From assembly GCF_031877795.1 (NCBI RefSeq), contig NC_133933.1:21232029-21296028 (forward strand): a DNA stretch of 64,000 nt, read 5' to 3'. Both the position numbers and the translations under genes were made by a program. The notes under the pieces were generated by a model that saw only the letters and a list, made by a program, of their open reading frames with translations, ran no database searches and was not told where the DNA came from. The DNA comes from Strix aluco (Eukaryota; Chordata; Aves; Strigiformes; Strigidae). This document shows, in pieces, positions 23,701 through 35,132 of this stretch (position 1 is its first letter; every line of letters begins with the position of its first letter).

Positions 23701-26285
23701 GGTACCACCACCTGAGAGAAACAGGAATAAAGTGGGAGGCATTTTTTGTCAGTGCAGTTATTGCCATGAACATACAACCTCAATGCACAAACCCATAAAG
23801 GAGGTAATAGATATTAGCCTTTGCAAAAGCACAGTCAACTTCCTACAGCAAGTTTGACCACAATACCTTCCAGTTATGCATCATACCTACCATTTCTTAA
23901 ATGATGCTAGAAAGCCAAGACCCAACAGTTACAATACCATCTTTTCTATTAGCTGTGTGATATTGGGTGGGCAAAACATTTTACCTACTAGTGTTTGCCT
24001 TCCATCCCACCATTGCACACCTGGTATATGTGAAGCGTAAATGCTTCCCTCTTTCTTGCTACAGACTAGAGGTTTACTCAGCATTATGAGATCCACTTCC
24101 ATAACATTGCACACTTATAATTACTAACAATAATACATCTGCCTCCATTGAATAAATAAGGAAAATGTCCTTTAAAAAAAAAAGGGCTATATTCTCTTTT
24201 TCCTAAAAGGTTACTCTAGCTTCTACCAATACCACCACCCAGATAAAAACCCCAACTACAGAAGCTGATGGAGGTACACGAGCATAAAAACAGTGAAGAT
24301 GTGCAACCAAGCCCATCATTTTATAGTGCAAATTATTTACTTGAGTTTTTATCTGGAAGCCTGTCTATCTTCCACACAACAGCCCTGTAGGCGCTCTCGT
24401 ATTTTGCTGTTCCAACCGAGACTTGTATTACGGGATCAGATTCAACCTCGTGTAAAGCACCAAGGCATGCTCTCCTATTCATTTTTGCTTTTAGGGACTT
24501 CTGCCTTTGGAGGTTCATGGTCCAAAGTGCTTTGACCCACTGCGTGGGAACGGGAAAGCGTATCATAACATTTTCACAGTATTTCACAGAGGATAAACGC
24601 ATTGGGATCGGAGCGGTTGAAGGCATGTTTATAAAAGCCTGAAGTTCAACATATGCCCCCTGAACCACTACCACAGCCTTCACAGAAAAGGGAAGGTCTT
24701 GCCCATTATACCGTGTCCTGAAACGCATCAGTTCCAGCCTATAGGCATCTGGGGGTGTAAACTTAATAATTCGCGATTGCTCAAATTCCTGCTCTTTGAC
24801 ACAGTTATGGAAATGGCAATCAAGAATATCAATCCATTTCTTCTCCTCCTCCTTCTCGAAGTAACGCTCGTCCCTCTTCTGGAGCTCCAGGTCGTTCAGG
24901 GTTAGAAAGCAATCGGCACTTCCATTCACAAAACACAAGCAGTAAATGTGTGTGATGACAGAACTTTCTACGAGTTTTCCTTCTGCCTTGGTGACTTTCC
25001 CCCAAAAGTTATCCACTATTTCCAGAGTCATTTCTTGCTCTTCATAATTCCTCTTTTGTCTAGAAACGGTAGGAAGTTTCATGAGCTCTTCCTCGACTGT
25101 TACGAGGAAGTCAGTGAAGTCGTTATAATCTGTGGTGCCCAGCTTTAACATTTGCTCAACCTCTGGCTCATGGGTCACTTCTACTTTGGGATGATACCTC
25201 CTTTTCTCTGTGTAAGACACGCACTCGATCTTCACGGTATGGATTTTTCCTGAGACATTATAACTCTCTAATTTGGGTTCGGACAGCTTACAGTGTGGCT
25301 GCAGCTGGAATTCCTTGAAAGGTTTCTCCAGGCCCTTTTCATAATACATCTGCAATACACCTCCGGCTAGGACGCTAAGGTAAATAGGGCCCCATTGCCG
25401 AGATGACATCATGTTCTTCTTTTCGGGAATCCTCAGCATGAACGGCCACCCATCTGCTTTCTGGCTCCTGAAGAGGCTGCGTGGGACAGCGGGGGAAAGC
25501 TTGTGCCACGCGCGAGTGCTGGAGCTGGGCGGGCTTCCTGCGGCATCGCAGCTATCAGCTTGCAGGTGTTCAAGCCTCTCGCAGATGTAGCTGAAGGAGC
25601 CCTGGTTAAGGCTTTTCTGATCGTGGCAAGTTTCTCTGTCTTTAGGATAACAGACACTCCTGTCGAGTGCTTTGTCCTTCTTGTGTGTGCTAACATTAGC
25701 TGGTGATGGACTGAGTAAGCATCCTTCCTTCCAAAAAGGACTGGAAAAAGCACAGTCGTTCTGGAAGTATGGGAAGCACCCTGGTGCTGACGACAACTCT
25801 CCTAACTCCTCGCAGCTTCCTGGCAGGTTAGGGCTTCCTTCGTCTGATGATTTGGAGACTGAACTCTTAATTGGATGGTCATTAGGCAACGTGTTCAAAG
25901 GAAGGCTGCTCGGTTTCTGCGAGGTTATGGATGAGCAAATCCCAGGTGATGGAAGAAGGTTAACCTTTGATGGCCATTCAGGGATGGGATACAGGATGTG
26001 AATCCCAGGCTTTGGGATGCATGGGCTTCCTGGGTAGTCTCTGGTAGGTGTAGTAAGTGGAGAGTTGCTGGGGGGTCCAGGACTTAGGTAGAAGTCAACT
26101 ACAGGAGATGAGAGTGGAGTGCTGCCTGTAGAAGATGCCCTACTTGAAGACTCATGCACACTAGACAGATTGAGTTTAAGGCCATTTGCTTTACAGCTAC
26201 TCTGATTATCAGCTGATTTCTGAGGCGACTGGAAGAGTGGCTCATCATCGAAGGTGACCCAATTTGCTGGATTTGTGGAACACAT
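14657..26285 (-). CDS. STON1: STON1, stonin-1 (complete coding sequence, 3 coding exons)
   Basis: Stonin-1 belongs to the stonin family of cargo-specific endocytic adaptors related to the AP-2 mu subunit. It acts at clathrin-coated pits and the plasma membrane. Coding exons 24341-26285, 15106-15308 and 14657-14731 join in frame to 740 codons, close to the human length of 735. Domains: a Ser/Pro-rich N-terminus (about 1-270) with a WVTF motif at residues 9-12, the AP-2 alpha-appendage type known in stonins; the stonin homology domain (about 279-411, around PFMLRIPEKKNMMSSRQWGP); and the mu-homology domain (about 417-720, with VVVVQGAYVELQAF, FPVPTQWVKALW and KNRRACLG-like KMNRRACLG). It ends VEIEKKWIRLDGEDPDKAG. 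No NPF motif is seen, unlike stonin-2. The start at 26285 (MCSTNP) matches the family; upstream in-frame codons are intron and 5' UTR. PPP1R21 is upstream and GTF2A1L downstream on the same strand, the mammalian order. Confidence 0.97.
15106..15308 (-). CDS. STON1: STON1 coding exon 3 (end of mu-homology domain)
   Basis: 203 bp, acceptor TTTTCCAAG, donor CAG|GTATTT. Encodes SSDHPHSLSYKLELGSDQ, then IPSDWYPFATVQF and HDTCASGTEV through KAFYNCQ. It ends in phase 0, which matters for possible read-through into GTF2A1L. Confidence 0.97.
15309..24340 (-). other. STON1: STON1 intron 2 (about 9 kb)
   Basis: No coding exon between the DKNSS exon and the SDHPHS exon. Mostly AT-rich. A less AT-rich block at about 17.8-19.6 kb is listed separately. 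A T-rich tract lies near 21570. Confidence 0.85.
17800..19600. other. Less AT-rich unidentified block inside STON1 intron 2
   Basis: This block stands out from its AT-rich surroundings and carries overlapping open frames on both strands, the longest at 18509-18880 on the minus strand (123 codons, rich in His and Cys). A minus-strand AATAAAGTCCC lies near 18390-18400. The arrangement could be a decayed transposon or retrocopy read toward lower coordinates. I recognise no domain and find no clear terminal repeats. Confidence 0.3.
24341..26285 (-). CDS. STON1: STON1 coding exon 2 (N-terminus, SHD and most of MHD)
   Basis: A single large exon of 1945 coding bases (648 codons plus one base), from MCSTNPANWVTFDDE to DRLPDKNSS. 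It ends ACTCAA|GTAAAT, splitting a Ser codon that exon 3 completes. The acceptor of this exon (TTCTTCGTAG) places its 5' edge near 26334, leaving 49 bases of 5' UTR before the ATG. The one-exon body is typical of stonin genes. Confidence 0.97.
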
Positions 26286-26334
26286 CTTGTAGGAGAAACT
26301 TGAGGCACTTGCACATGTATCACCCACAAACCAT
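26286..26334 (-). other. STON1: STON1 5' UTR part of exon 2, with two upstream ATGs
   Basis: Between the acceptor at 26335-26336 and the STON1 ATG there are two out-of-frame ATGs. One begins at 26334 and opens four codons before TGA. The other begins at 26316 and opens 23 codons ending at 26245, overlapping the first 41 bases of the STON1 frame. Upstream ORFs of this kind usually lower translation of the main frame. The exon edge is inferred. Confidence 0.6.
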
Positions 26335-28183
26335 CTACGAAGAAACAACAGACATGAGCAGAAATAAACTGTCTTGAAAGACAAAACAAACCCAGCCCTT
26401 ATAAAATTCAACCACACAAAGCTCAAAATTTGCATGTAGTTCACAAATCCAGTGTACTTTGTGTTTTATATGTATAATCAGAGATAGCTGTGTAGAAACA
26501 GATAAACTGCCCGTGAACCCCTGCTGCTCACCCGGGTTGAGGATTGAAGGGAGATCTAAGCTTTATGGGCTGTTCAGAGCATCTGCTGTATGCAGCCTCT
26601 AGATCAGAGAGAGGAGAAAGTCCCACGGCAATACAGGACCACCTGCATAACACCTTCTACTATACAGCTTACGTGTAGCCAGGAATACGGACAGAGATTT
26701 TCCACACTAGGCATCTGCTCCAGGTTAGGTTTCCCCTCCTTCCCCCTATTAAACAAAACAGCATTTTACTAAGAATGGTGCAACTTGTTCCAAAAACAAA
26801 ATTAGGAGGGTGAGAAGGGATTATTTTTTTTTGTTGTTGAAAAGCTGTAGCAACTCAGTGCTGATGGCAAAGGTACACATACTACAGCCAGCAGGGCAAA
26901 ACCAGCCCACCAAGGTAACATATGCAATGAGCAGCCAGTTCCTGAGCTCTCTGCAAGGCAGGCATTCTCCTCCCGAGATGGACACAGGCAACAGGGCAGT
27001 TGCATGAGCATCCCCAGGTGAGAGGCAGCAGGGAGCCTGTTGTGGCCACCAGAACTGGCCTGTGACTCATCACACACTCCATGCTGCTACCTGAGGTGAC
27101 TCCTGCCAGGAGCAGCATGCATGGAGTGGTCCCAGATGCCTTCTAGACCTGGGCAGGAATCACTTCACGTCAGTTCCTTCAACCCCGAGTTACGCTCTTT
27201 GACACATTGAGGGGGTGTGGAAAAGCATTAGTCTTACAAGCAAGAAAGTTAGCCCTAAGGATGATGTTGAAGGGTAGACTACAAGCATCCACTGGAGATA
27301 AAACACTGGTGAAACACAAGTCAAGGCCAAGTAACAATGTACGAATTGGCTGGCGGCCTGGAAAAAATACAGGTCTTTAAACCAATTAATAAACTACACT
27401 GCATCAAAGTGGTAAAGGGCTCAGCTAGATGTCCTCAGAGCAGAACTGCAACCAGTAAATAATTAATCTTGCCTTTGTGGTTTTAAATCATGCACTGAAA
27501 TGTAAATGCTCACTGTATCCTTATGTATGTTGCCCCCAAAGCTTTTCCTCCCCACTGCTCCTGACTGATGAAGAAGCAAGCAATAAATGGCTAATGACTG
27601 AGGAGGAATTGAGTACAATGAAGAACCACAGGGCACATATAAACATTGTTCATTTGATAAAAAATTATTATTGTTATGTCAGAACATATTCATGTATGCC
27701 TGAAAGCACAAGGAAGGCAGAGTTCATATAGACAAAACCACCGGCAAATACGTTACTCCATTAATTAAGGTTAGATAATGATGACTTGAAGCTATTCCCC
27801 TTCCTGCACAGCCAGCCATAGTTAGGCCATTTATTAATTGCATGGCACCACGGCATACAATCATGTAACCACAAAAGCCATTCTTTATCTCTAGCATTTA
27901 AAGAACTGTTTGTTTCTAGAGATGCCAAAGTTGAGCCAAGTAAAATCTTATGCTACAAGTCATTATTTTTACCTTTCCCCCATTATTTCTTGGCCAGTTT
28001 ATAGCCGTTAAGAAAGTACCATAAACCGTGGCACAGCCTGCTCGCTCTGCAGCCAAGCAAACAAGAGCTTGCAATGGAGAAGGACTCTGGTCCTTCGTTA
28101 TTTTTTGAACTGTCGACCTTTTTGTTCAGTAAAAATATTTGCAGTATGCTAGTTATTTTATAAGCACTCTCCTCTCCACTTAC

Positions 28184-28201
28184 AGAGAGAGAGAGAGAGA
28201 G
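28184..28201 (+). repeat. (AG)n microsatellite
   Basis: Nine uninterrupted AG units. Confidence 0.9.
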
Positions 28202-28599
28202 AAAAGGAGCAAACAAGTTACAAATGACTATCATAGCTCAGACACACACAACTACCAGTGTGTCCTTCACCCACACAATCACTTCATCAAAATAAAGCAT
28301 AGCAATGGAAAGAAAAATCACAGCTATTTGGTCTTGGACTTGGTCATCATTTTTTCCTCCCATTCCACACCCTTCTCCTCCTTACCCTCTGGTTGCTGGC
28401 ACTGCCCCTTCAGCAGTAGATATTGATTATTTCAAGATTGGGAAGTTTCAAAGTTTTCAGCCCTTGCTTCACCTTAACAAGCTTTGTTTTTTAACGACAG
28501 CTTATGTGATGCTAACTCGGAGCATGACTTTTTTCTGTAACAGCCAGGACCATGAGGCACACTGGTAGATAGAGAGCACTAGGAAGCAGCCTCAAAGGC

Positions 28600-28835
28600 T
28601 GCCATTAAAAACTCCGCCGGCATTTACCACAGATAAGCCACCTCCAGCAAGAGAGAAAACCATGCTGAGTGAGGGGAGAGAGAACCTTTCTCTCGGGCAG
28701 GGCTCCAGGGATGATGCAGGGGCACGGCGCGAAGCTCGGCGGAAATGACGGCAAGTTCAGCAGCCGGACGAGACACAGCTATTCGGTATGACCACAGCCA
28801 CGCCGAAGGGGCAGATCACAAAACACTGGGATGCA
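28600..28835. promoter_or_regulatory. Small CpG-rich patch in STON1 intron 1
   Basis: About 14 CpGs in roughly 230 bp, in a region where CpG is otherwise rare. Too small for a classical island. It could be an alternative STON1 promoter or enhancer, since its minus strand also has a plausible donor (CTGTG|GTAAAT near 28625). Function is not established. Confidence 0.35.
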
Positions 28836-31800
28836 CGAGTGACAAAGAAACCATAAAATGGGAATGTAAGTAAATACAAATGTTGTTTACAGTAAAGAAC
28901 ACATTTTGCAGCCTGTTTCCCTTTCTTGTTAGAAATGAAGTTTTTCAGTGTCCTTTATTATTTCCAGATGTTGATTTTTTTTTTTTCCCCAACGTCTGTT
29001 ACTATTCACTTTTGAAAATGGGATGTTACAGATTATTCGGCAGGTTTTTTTCCTGCTACAAAGCAAAAAGGTGCTTGAAATTCACCTGCCAAATATTTAA
29101 CTTCAGTCAATAAATGTCTATGAAGAAAACCACTTCTGCAGATGGAGCTCTCATCTGCAGTTACAATACCCTCAATGTACCTATCAGAGGCTGTAGCTTT
29201 CACCTTTTATTACTGTTCCAGATATGTGGGGTTTTTTTTTTAAAAAAAAAAAAAAAAAGCTGATTTTAACAAAAGCACACATTCAAGTAGTAAGTGTTGA
29301 AATAGCAGTTCCTCTACTATTGCTCACTGATCCCCAAAACTGACTACTAGGAATGGAGGAAAAAAAAGTCCAAATGGATCTTTAAAAGCTTTTTGTGTAA
29401 TGTCATGCTAATAAAAGGAAATGCACCTTTTGTGTTATGGGCAGCACCATTCATCTAGAATTTAAAACCCAAAATAATTAGTCTTACGCTACTTTACGTA
29501 GATTGTTCTCTGATGCTTTTACATCTGCACAACATAATAAAGTGATCCTTTCTCTCAAGTTCTTTTTTGTTCTAAAAAGTGCTCCAAATTCCTTCTTACA
29601 AGTGAGGATGTTCTTCCTCAAAATTGCAGTAAACTCAGGCTTCAGAATAAATGTGTTTTGCCTTCAAAAGGCTCCCATGGGACCCACGTAAACATAACCC
29701 AAATGTTTTGGGTAAGAGGAAAACGATACAAGATGCCACTGACCTCCATTACCACATGTTATGCGGCCCATAACATTTAAATTACAAGCATGTGTGGTAT
29801 CTTGTTCAGATATGCGACAGGAAATACCATTTTTAGAATCTTGAAACTGCAAACAAAAAAATAACAGTTGATCCCAAATGCATCGATTCCAGTGAACCCA
29901 AAAGCTGCAAATCATCTCAATTCATCCTCTTCTGCCCGAAAACAATCCCCCATTTATCAGATTAACTCAGTCCTTCATCATTTAATGAACAGTGATTGCA
30001 GCTTAATTTCTTCATTTTAATACCTCGAGGATGTCAGGAAGAGAAATCCTATCCTATTATTGAGAGATTTTACAGGCTGTAGATATTACCGGGCCCTTTG
30101 TTGCTTCAAAAATCCCAGATCAAATCTGCAGCAAAAATACTGCTCAACTTTTGTGCCTTGCTGGGGGATACCATTATCTCTTCCTACAGTAAAACAGCAA
30201 TAATAACTTCCTGCTTGCTCCAAGGTGCAATTCAAGGTATTGACTTTGTTACTTTTAACCCAGCTATGGCTTGGCCCTCAGCTAGCTGAGGATGCTGCCT
30301 TGGCATGCAGCGATGTCCCCCACCACCCTGCTGCAGTGGCCTTGCATCACCTCCTACCCAGCGGGGATGCAGCAGCCTCTGAACCAGCATGACTGAACCC
30401 CCTGAGCAGCTCACTCCCAGGGTCTTCCCTAACATTTGGCACCAGTTAAAACCCTTAAGCACATTGCTCGGTTTTAAACACAAAGGTCCTTTTTTTAAAC
30501 AGTGGAGGAGCATGGGGTCTGCTAATGGGGAATGGCAGGGAAACACCTCCCTTCTGCAAAGCGTAAAGCAAGTAAATGAATGCTTAATAGACAGTACTCA
30601 CATTCTAAAATAATACACAGAAAAGCATAATTTTATAAATACATTCCTTATTGCCTCTCTAGCTCCAGAGGCCATCATGGCTTCAAAACTGTTAAGGTAT
30701 ACATTCTCTAAATAAATTCTCTTTGTAACACCTGAGCACGTATCTTATGTGTGTCACTTGCATGGTGGGATCTTACTGGGCAAATATCAACCTCATGAAT
30801 TGTTTCAAGCTCAGAAAAACAGATTTACGTACACACAGTGTGACAAAACAGTTAAATAATCCCTTCAAAATAAGCTGAGCTCTTCACAGGAGCTACTCTG
30901 TGTACAACGCCTGGCCGTTATGTTTCCACCCTTCCAGAACAACTGTGGACCCCATGCACTACAATCCATCAATTCTATTTCCAGGAACAACGTCATCTGT
31001 TGCACAGAGGCTATATAGAAATTTAAGGCAAAACTGCATACTGTGCACACTGTAGTGAAGCTGTCCCATACACCACCGTGTGAGTTGTTACCGTTTCTTG
31101 TACAAATATGTAGACAATTCTTCAAGCATTTTGCCATAAAGTGCAATAGTCTCACAGGAAAGTACAAATTCTCTGCAGTTTAAGCAATAAAGCACATATG
31201 GTATATAAAATACGCTAAACGTTTGTAAGCCCTTGTGATATCCAAGTAAAATATGGCAGATTTACCTCTGTATTTTACAGACATATTCTTTGTATCACTG
31301 TTTTGTTTATTACTTAACTATGCAAAAAAAACTCAAAGCATATCTTCTACGTAAAATACCGTTTATGTTGATTTGCCTCAAATTTTAACGACATATGGCT
31401 GCACTTTTATTTAACTCTGCTCTACCTCTCCTAGACATACACCAAAAAAAAAGTTCTCCAACCTATACCTCTGAAATAAACATAAGCAAAAGGCACGACT
31501 GATGGGAAACAGGAATTTCTTGGCTTTTGCTTGTATTTGGGATATATACATGGATTAAGTCTCCCACTGCATTACTCATTTCATTACTTCTAGAAAACAA
31601 GGAACTGGTGTAATAGTCAAAAATATACACTGACTTCAAAGTGTAATGTGAACTTATATTTACATTGCTCACTCTCTGGGGCATAGGCACAGCTGGGAAA
31701 AGTTTGGAGCTCACAGCTAATCTGTTTAATTTGGAATTCCTTACTCTTGGCCCTGAGAGCTGGAGGATTTAAAGCTTTCAGCTTTTGACAGTGTGCATGT

Positions 31801-33277
31801 CCCCAGAGCACAGGCAGGCGTAACTCATGCCAACGCCTCTCGCTATTACTTGTTTCTGCCTTGAGTCAAAGGGGAGTTTACAAATAAGGTGGTTGGTACT
31901 TGCACTCGCAAGCATGAAAAAACTAACATTTTTAAGGGCATCAACACAACACATCACAGTATGTTCCCAAGCGGAAACAATGCTTACTTTCCTCACTGGG
32001 GAAAAGGATATGGCAGAGGCTGAAACTGCCTCTGGTGAAGATGGTGTCACACAGTTTGGGACGTGGGGGACTCCCCACCACAAGGCCAAGTCCTCACAGC
32101 TGCAGCACCGACGCTCTCTGCACACCAGGAAAGCATCCAGCCCTCAAGAGGGATGCTGCACAGAGGCACCAAATGAAAGAGGCCTGAAGAAATGCCAGCT
32201 CCTCTGCCTCTCAGCGTCACATATCATGCTTTAAAGGCCATAAGCAGTGTGAGATTCACATGGGAGGGAAAACCTGTGGGAAGCTCTCAAATGAAAGAAA
32301 AGCAGCAGTGCTGCCAGATTCACATCTCTGCTAACTATTCTAGCCTGCTCAGCTGTGGCTGAAGTGGGTCTTCCCCAAAGAAGTAGCTTCTGCTCACAAC
32401 AGAAGGAGGTTAGATGGTGAGGACATTCCAGTTTATATGAAAATTTAGCACAGCTATTCAAAATAATTCCCATCTTTGCCATGAAATAACCACCCAAACC
32501 TCAGCTGCTGTGGACTGCAAATAAACTCCTTTTCATGTCTAGATCCATTCTAGCAGACCTTCCCTAACACTCAGATGTGAAGTCATTTCAAAGCTGCCTC
32601 AAAAAGACAACAAAACAGCATGCGTGACCGGTCTTGTGTACAACACGATCTGCTTCAACCGATCACCCCACGTATTGTAAGCACCGATTCCCACACCCTC
32701 CCTTGGCCCACTCCAGTGGTCATACCACCATGGGTGAGTCAGACCAGCTTGCTCCTTCAGTATTTTCTTAGTTGGGAATAGAAATCAAGGCAGGAAAGCC
32801 TAGAGAAAATATTTTACTGGAAGTGCCTGTAGGATTTTATGGGCACATGCCAAAGATGCTTTCTACAGGAACTGAGAGATTTTCCTAAATCACTGCACCA
32901 CAATCACCTGGGATCCACATCACCAGTCCTCTCAAGGCTTTTCTGCAGAGTTTATTATCATGAATGTAACTTTCAGAATGGATAAACTAACCACAATAAA
33001 TTAAAAATAAATAAACTAAAATATAAATCTAATGTAAGTGTCACTGGGAAAGATAATGGACCAGAGACCTGAAGCCACTCTTGGAAGTCACTCGAGAGTT
33101 TCGTCATCAGTGCATGCAGCCAAGCACTGAGCTGCAAAAAACAACAGTAGTCCTCTTAACCTAAAGGCCACCTCAACCACCTGAAGGGAACTATAAACTT
33201 ACTTGCAGCAACTCCTATACTGCTTGCTGTGACTTAGCCAGTATGCAGACACATTACAAAACACATGAATCAATGAA

Positions 33278-33440
33278 TGCAGCAGCACGGAGAAGTTAAT
33301 CAAAAAACAATCTCCAGCTACAAAATCTTCAAGGATCACAGTGCTTGCAATGAGCACTTTCTAACATTAAAAAAAAAAAAAGTTTTCCCAATCCACAGCT
33401 ACATGTAACTATTTTGTTTCAAGAAGATGCAATCACATCT
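33278..33440 (+). repeat. Inverted repeat, left arm
   Basis: This segment reappears in reverse complement at 34115-34273. The inner roughly 95 bases (from CTTGCAATGAGCACTTTC to GCAATCACATCT) match at about 93% by hand count. The outer part diverges more and has small gaps. Both arms share an internal A/T run and lie in STON1 intron 1. Confidence 0.85.
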
Positions 33441-34114
33441 TTCATCACACCATCAACTGTGGATAATTTTGGTACATAAAAGTGAGCCAGAAACAGGTAC
33501 ACTTTATAACCTGTTATTTTTTTTAAAATGTAACAGAACTGACAAAAAAGGCGCTTATCTCTGGTATACCATCAGGTCTAACCACAGGAATGGTAAGCAC
33601 CAGTACCTGACACAAGTCTAAGCATCTTTCTCAGGTCCATCAGTTCTAACTTCTCAGTCAGTTCCTCCAGAACAGACTCAGAAAAGAGTCCCATCTCTGA
33701 TTTCTGGCGTTTTCCTGTTCATGGGGTGGATTCCTATCCCGGAAGGTGACAGACTGTGCCAGGTCTCAGTAACGTATGTCTGGTAGCACGTGTTTCTGTG
33801 TGTCTTTGGACCCCAGGTTTGTAACTGAGAAGGCAGGATGGGGCGTGCCCATGCTGGTGCACCATTGGCAAACAGTGGATGGTCAGGAAAAACATCAAGA
33901 GGACACAAGCTGCTATCAAAGGCAATAGAGGCATTTCTGCTAACTCGAATTAAACCACAAAAATATTACACTGAACATCTTTAACAGAAGAAAACGGTAT
34001 TTTCCTAGAATAAATAATAAAAAGCATGATCAAATCAGTATTAGCTACTCAGTGTTTTTATTTTCTTCTTTCCTGGACATCACAGTGCCTTCTGTGACAC
34101 ATCACTTGTGTGCA

Positions 34115-34273
34115 AGATGTGATTGCACCTTCTCGAAACAGAATAAATACATGCAGCTGTGGATTGGGAAAACTTTTTTTTTTTTTTTTGATGTTAGAAA
34201 GTGCTCATTGCAAGCCTGTGATCCTTAGTTGTAGCAGGAGATTGGCTTTTGATTGACCTCTCTGTGCTGTTGC
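34115..34273 (-). repeat. Inverted repeat, right arm
   Basis: Reverse-complement copy of 33278-33440 after a 674-bp spacer. It includes the T run matching the A run of the left arm. No terminal motif of a known transposon is recognised. Confidence 0.85.
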
Positions 34274-35105
34274 ACTTCCCATTATCTGGTTCGACAAGAT
34301 ATGTAAATCATTTTTAATTCAGTTCACCGTGCATACGCGCGTTTCCCTTGTGTATACAACACACCTCTCCACAGGGCCTTTCTTCTTCCTACAAAAGAGA
34401 CCCCCCAGTTAGAAGATGGACAGGGGAGAAGAGGCTGAGGTTGCTGGGCTGTCAAGCTGCAGGAGCAGCGCGGGTGCACCCCTGAAAGGTGCTTCTGTTC
34501 CTGCTCCCATTCAGTTTACTCAGCCAGTCCTGCTTTATCCTCTCTGAATCGCACTCCTCTTCAGCATCACCATAGTGACTGCATAACTTACACTCAGTAG
34601 GCAGATTTCGGAGAGCCAATGGACAGTTGCAGAAGAGTCTCATGTAAACTGTTTATTGACACTAGCTGACATTTTACTGTACAGAAGGTTTGTTTTGTTG
34701 CATTTTTTTTTTAATTAAAAAAAAAAGCCAACATTCCCTCAGCATAGCTCTCTGGCCTGGAAGAGACAGGAAAATAAATCTATTTTTATTTACAGTACTT
34801 CTGCAGGTCACTAAGTTAATGGAATGTTACTGCATCTACTGAAGCAATTTTTAACTGTGTTTAGGAAACATGTTATTATTAGGAACGCACAAACATCCCA
34901 CAAAAGTACTCTGGTCACAACAGCGCTGCAGAGGGCTCTGGCAAGTAGTTTAACATCCCAAACCCCTCCCTCTGCCTTTCCCCTGAGCAGAGGCAGAGAT
35001 TTATAATATGCTACCAGGCAGCAGAAATGAAGTTATGGGTGGCCGTCCCACTTCTGTAAAATCAACAGCCTTTTTTTTTTAAGGATTAAGCAGCCCTCTG
35101 GATGG

Positions 35106-35132
35106 AAAAAAAAAAAAAAAAAAAAAAAAAAA
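35106..35132 (+). repeat. A27 homopolymer
   Basis: 27 consecutive A. Possibly a retroposon tail, but no source element is recognised beside it. Confidence 0.9.

Noticed and set aside
25433..26001. Open frames antisense or out of frame within STON1 exon 2
   Set aside because: Shadows of the strong STON1 reading frame.
26286..26444. Extending STON1 upstream to the ATG at 26444
   Set aside because: The added 53 residues cross a good splice acceptor (TTCTTCGTAG) and do not resemble any stonin. MCSTNP is the family start.
29229..29258. T-run followed by A-run as a possible hairpin or terminator
   Set aside because: Simple homopolymers are common in this intron; there is no gene end here.
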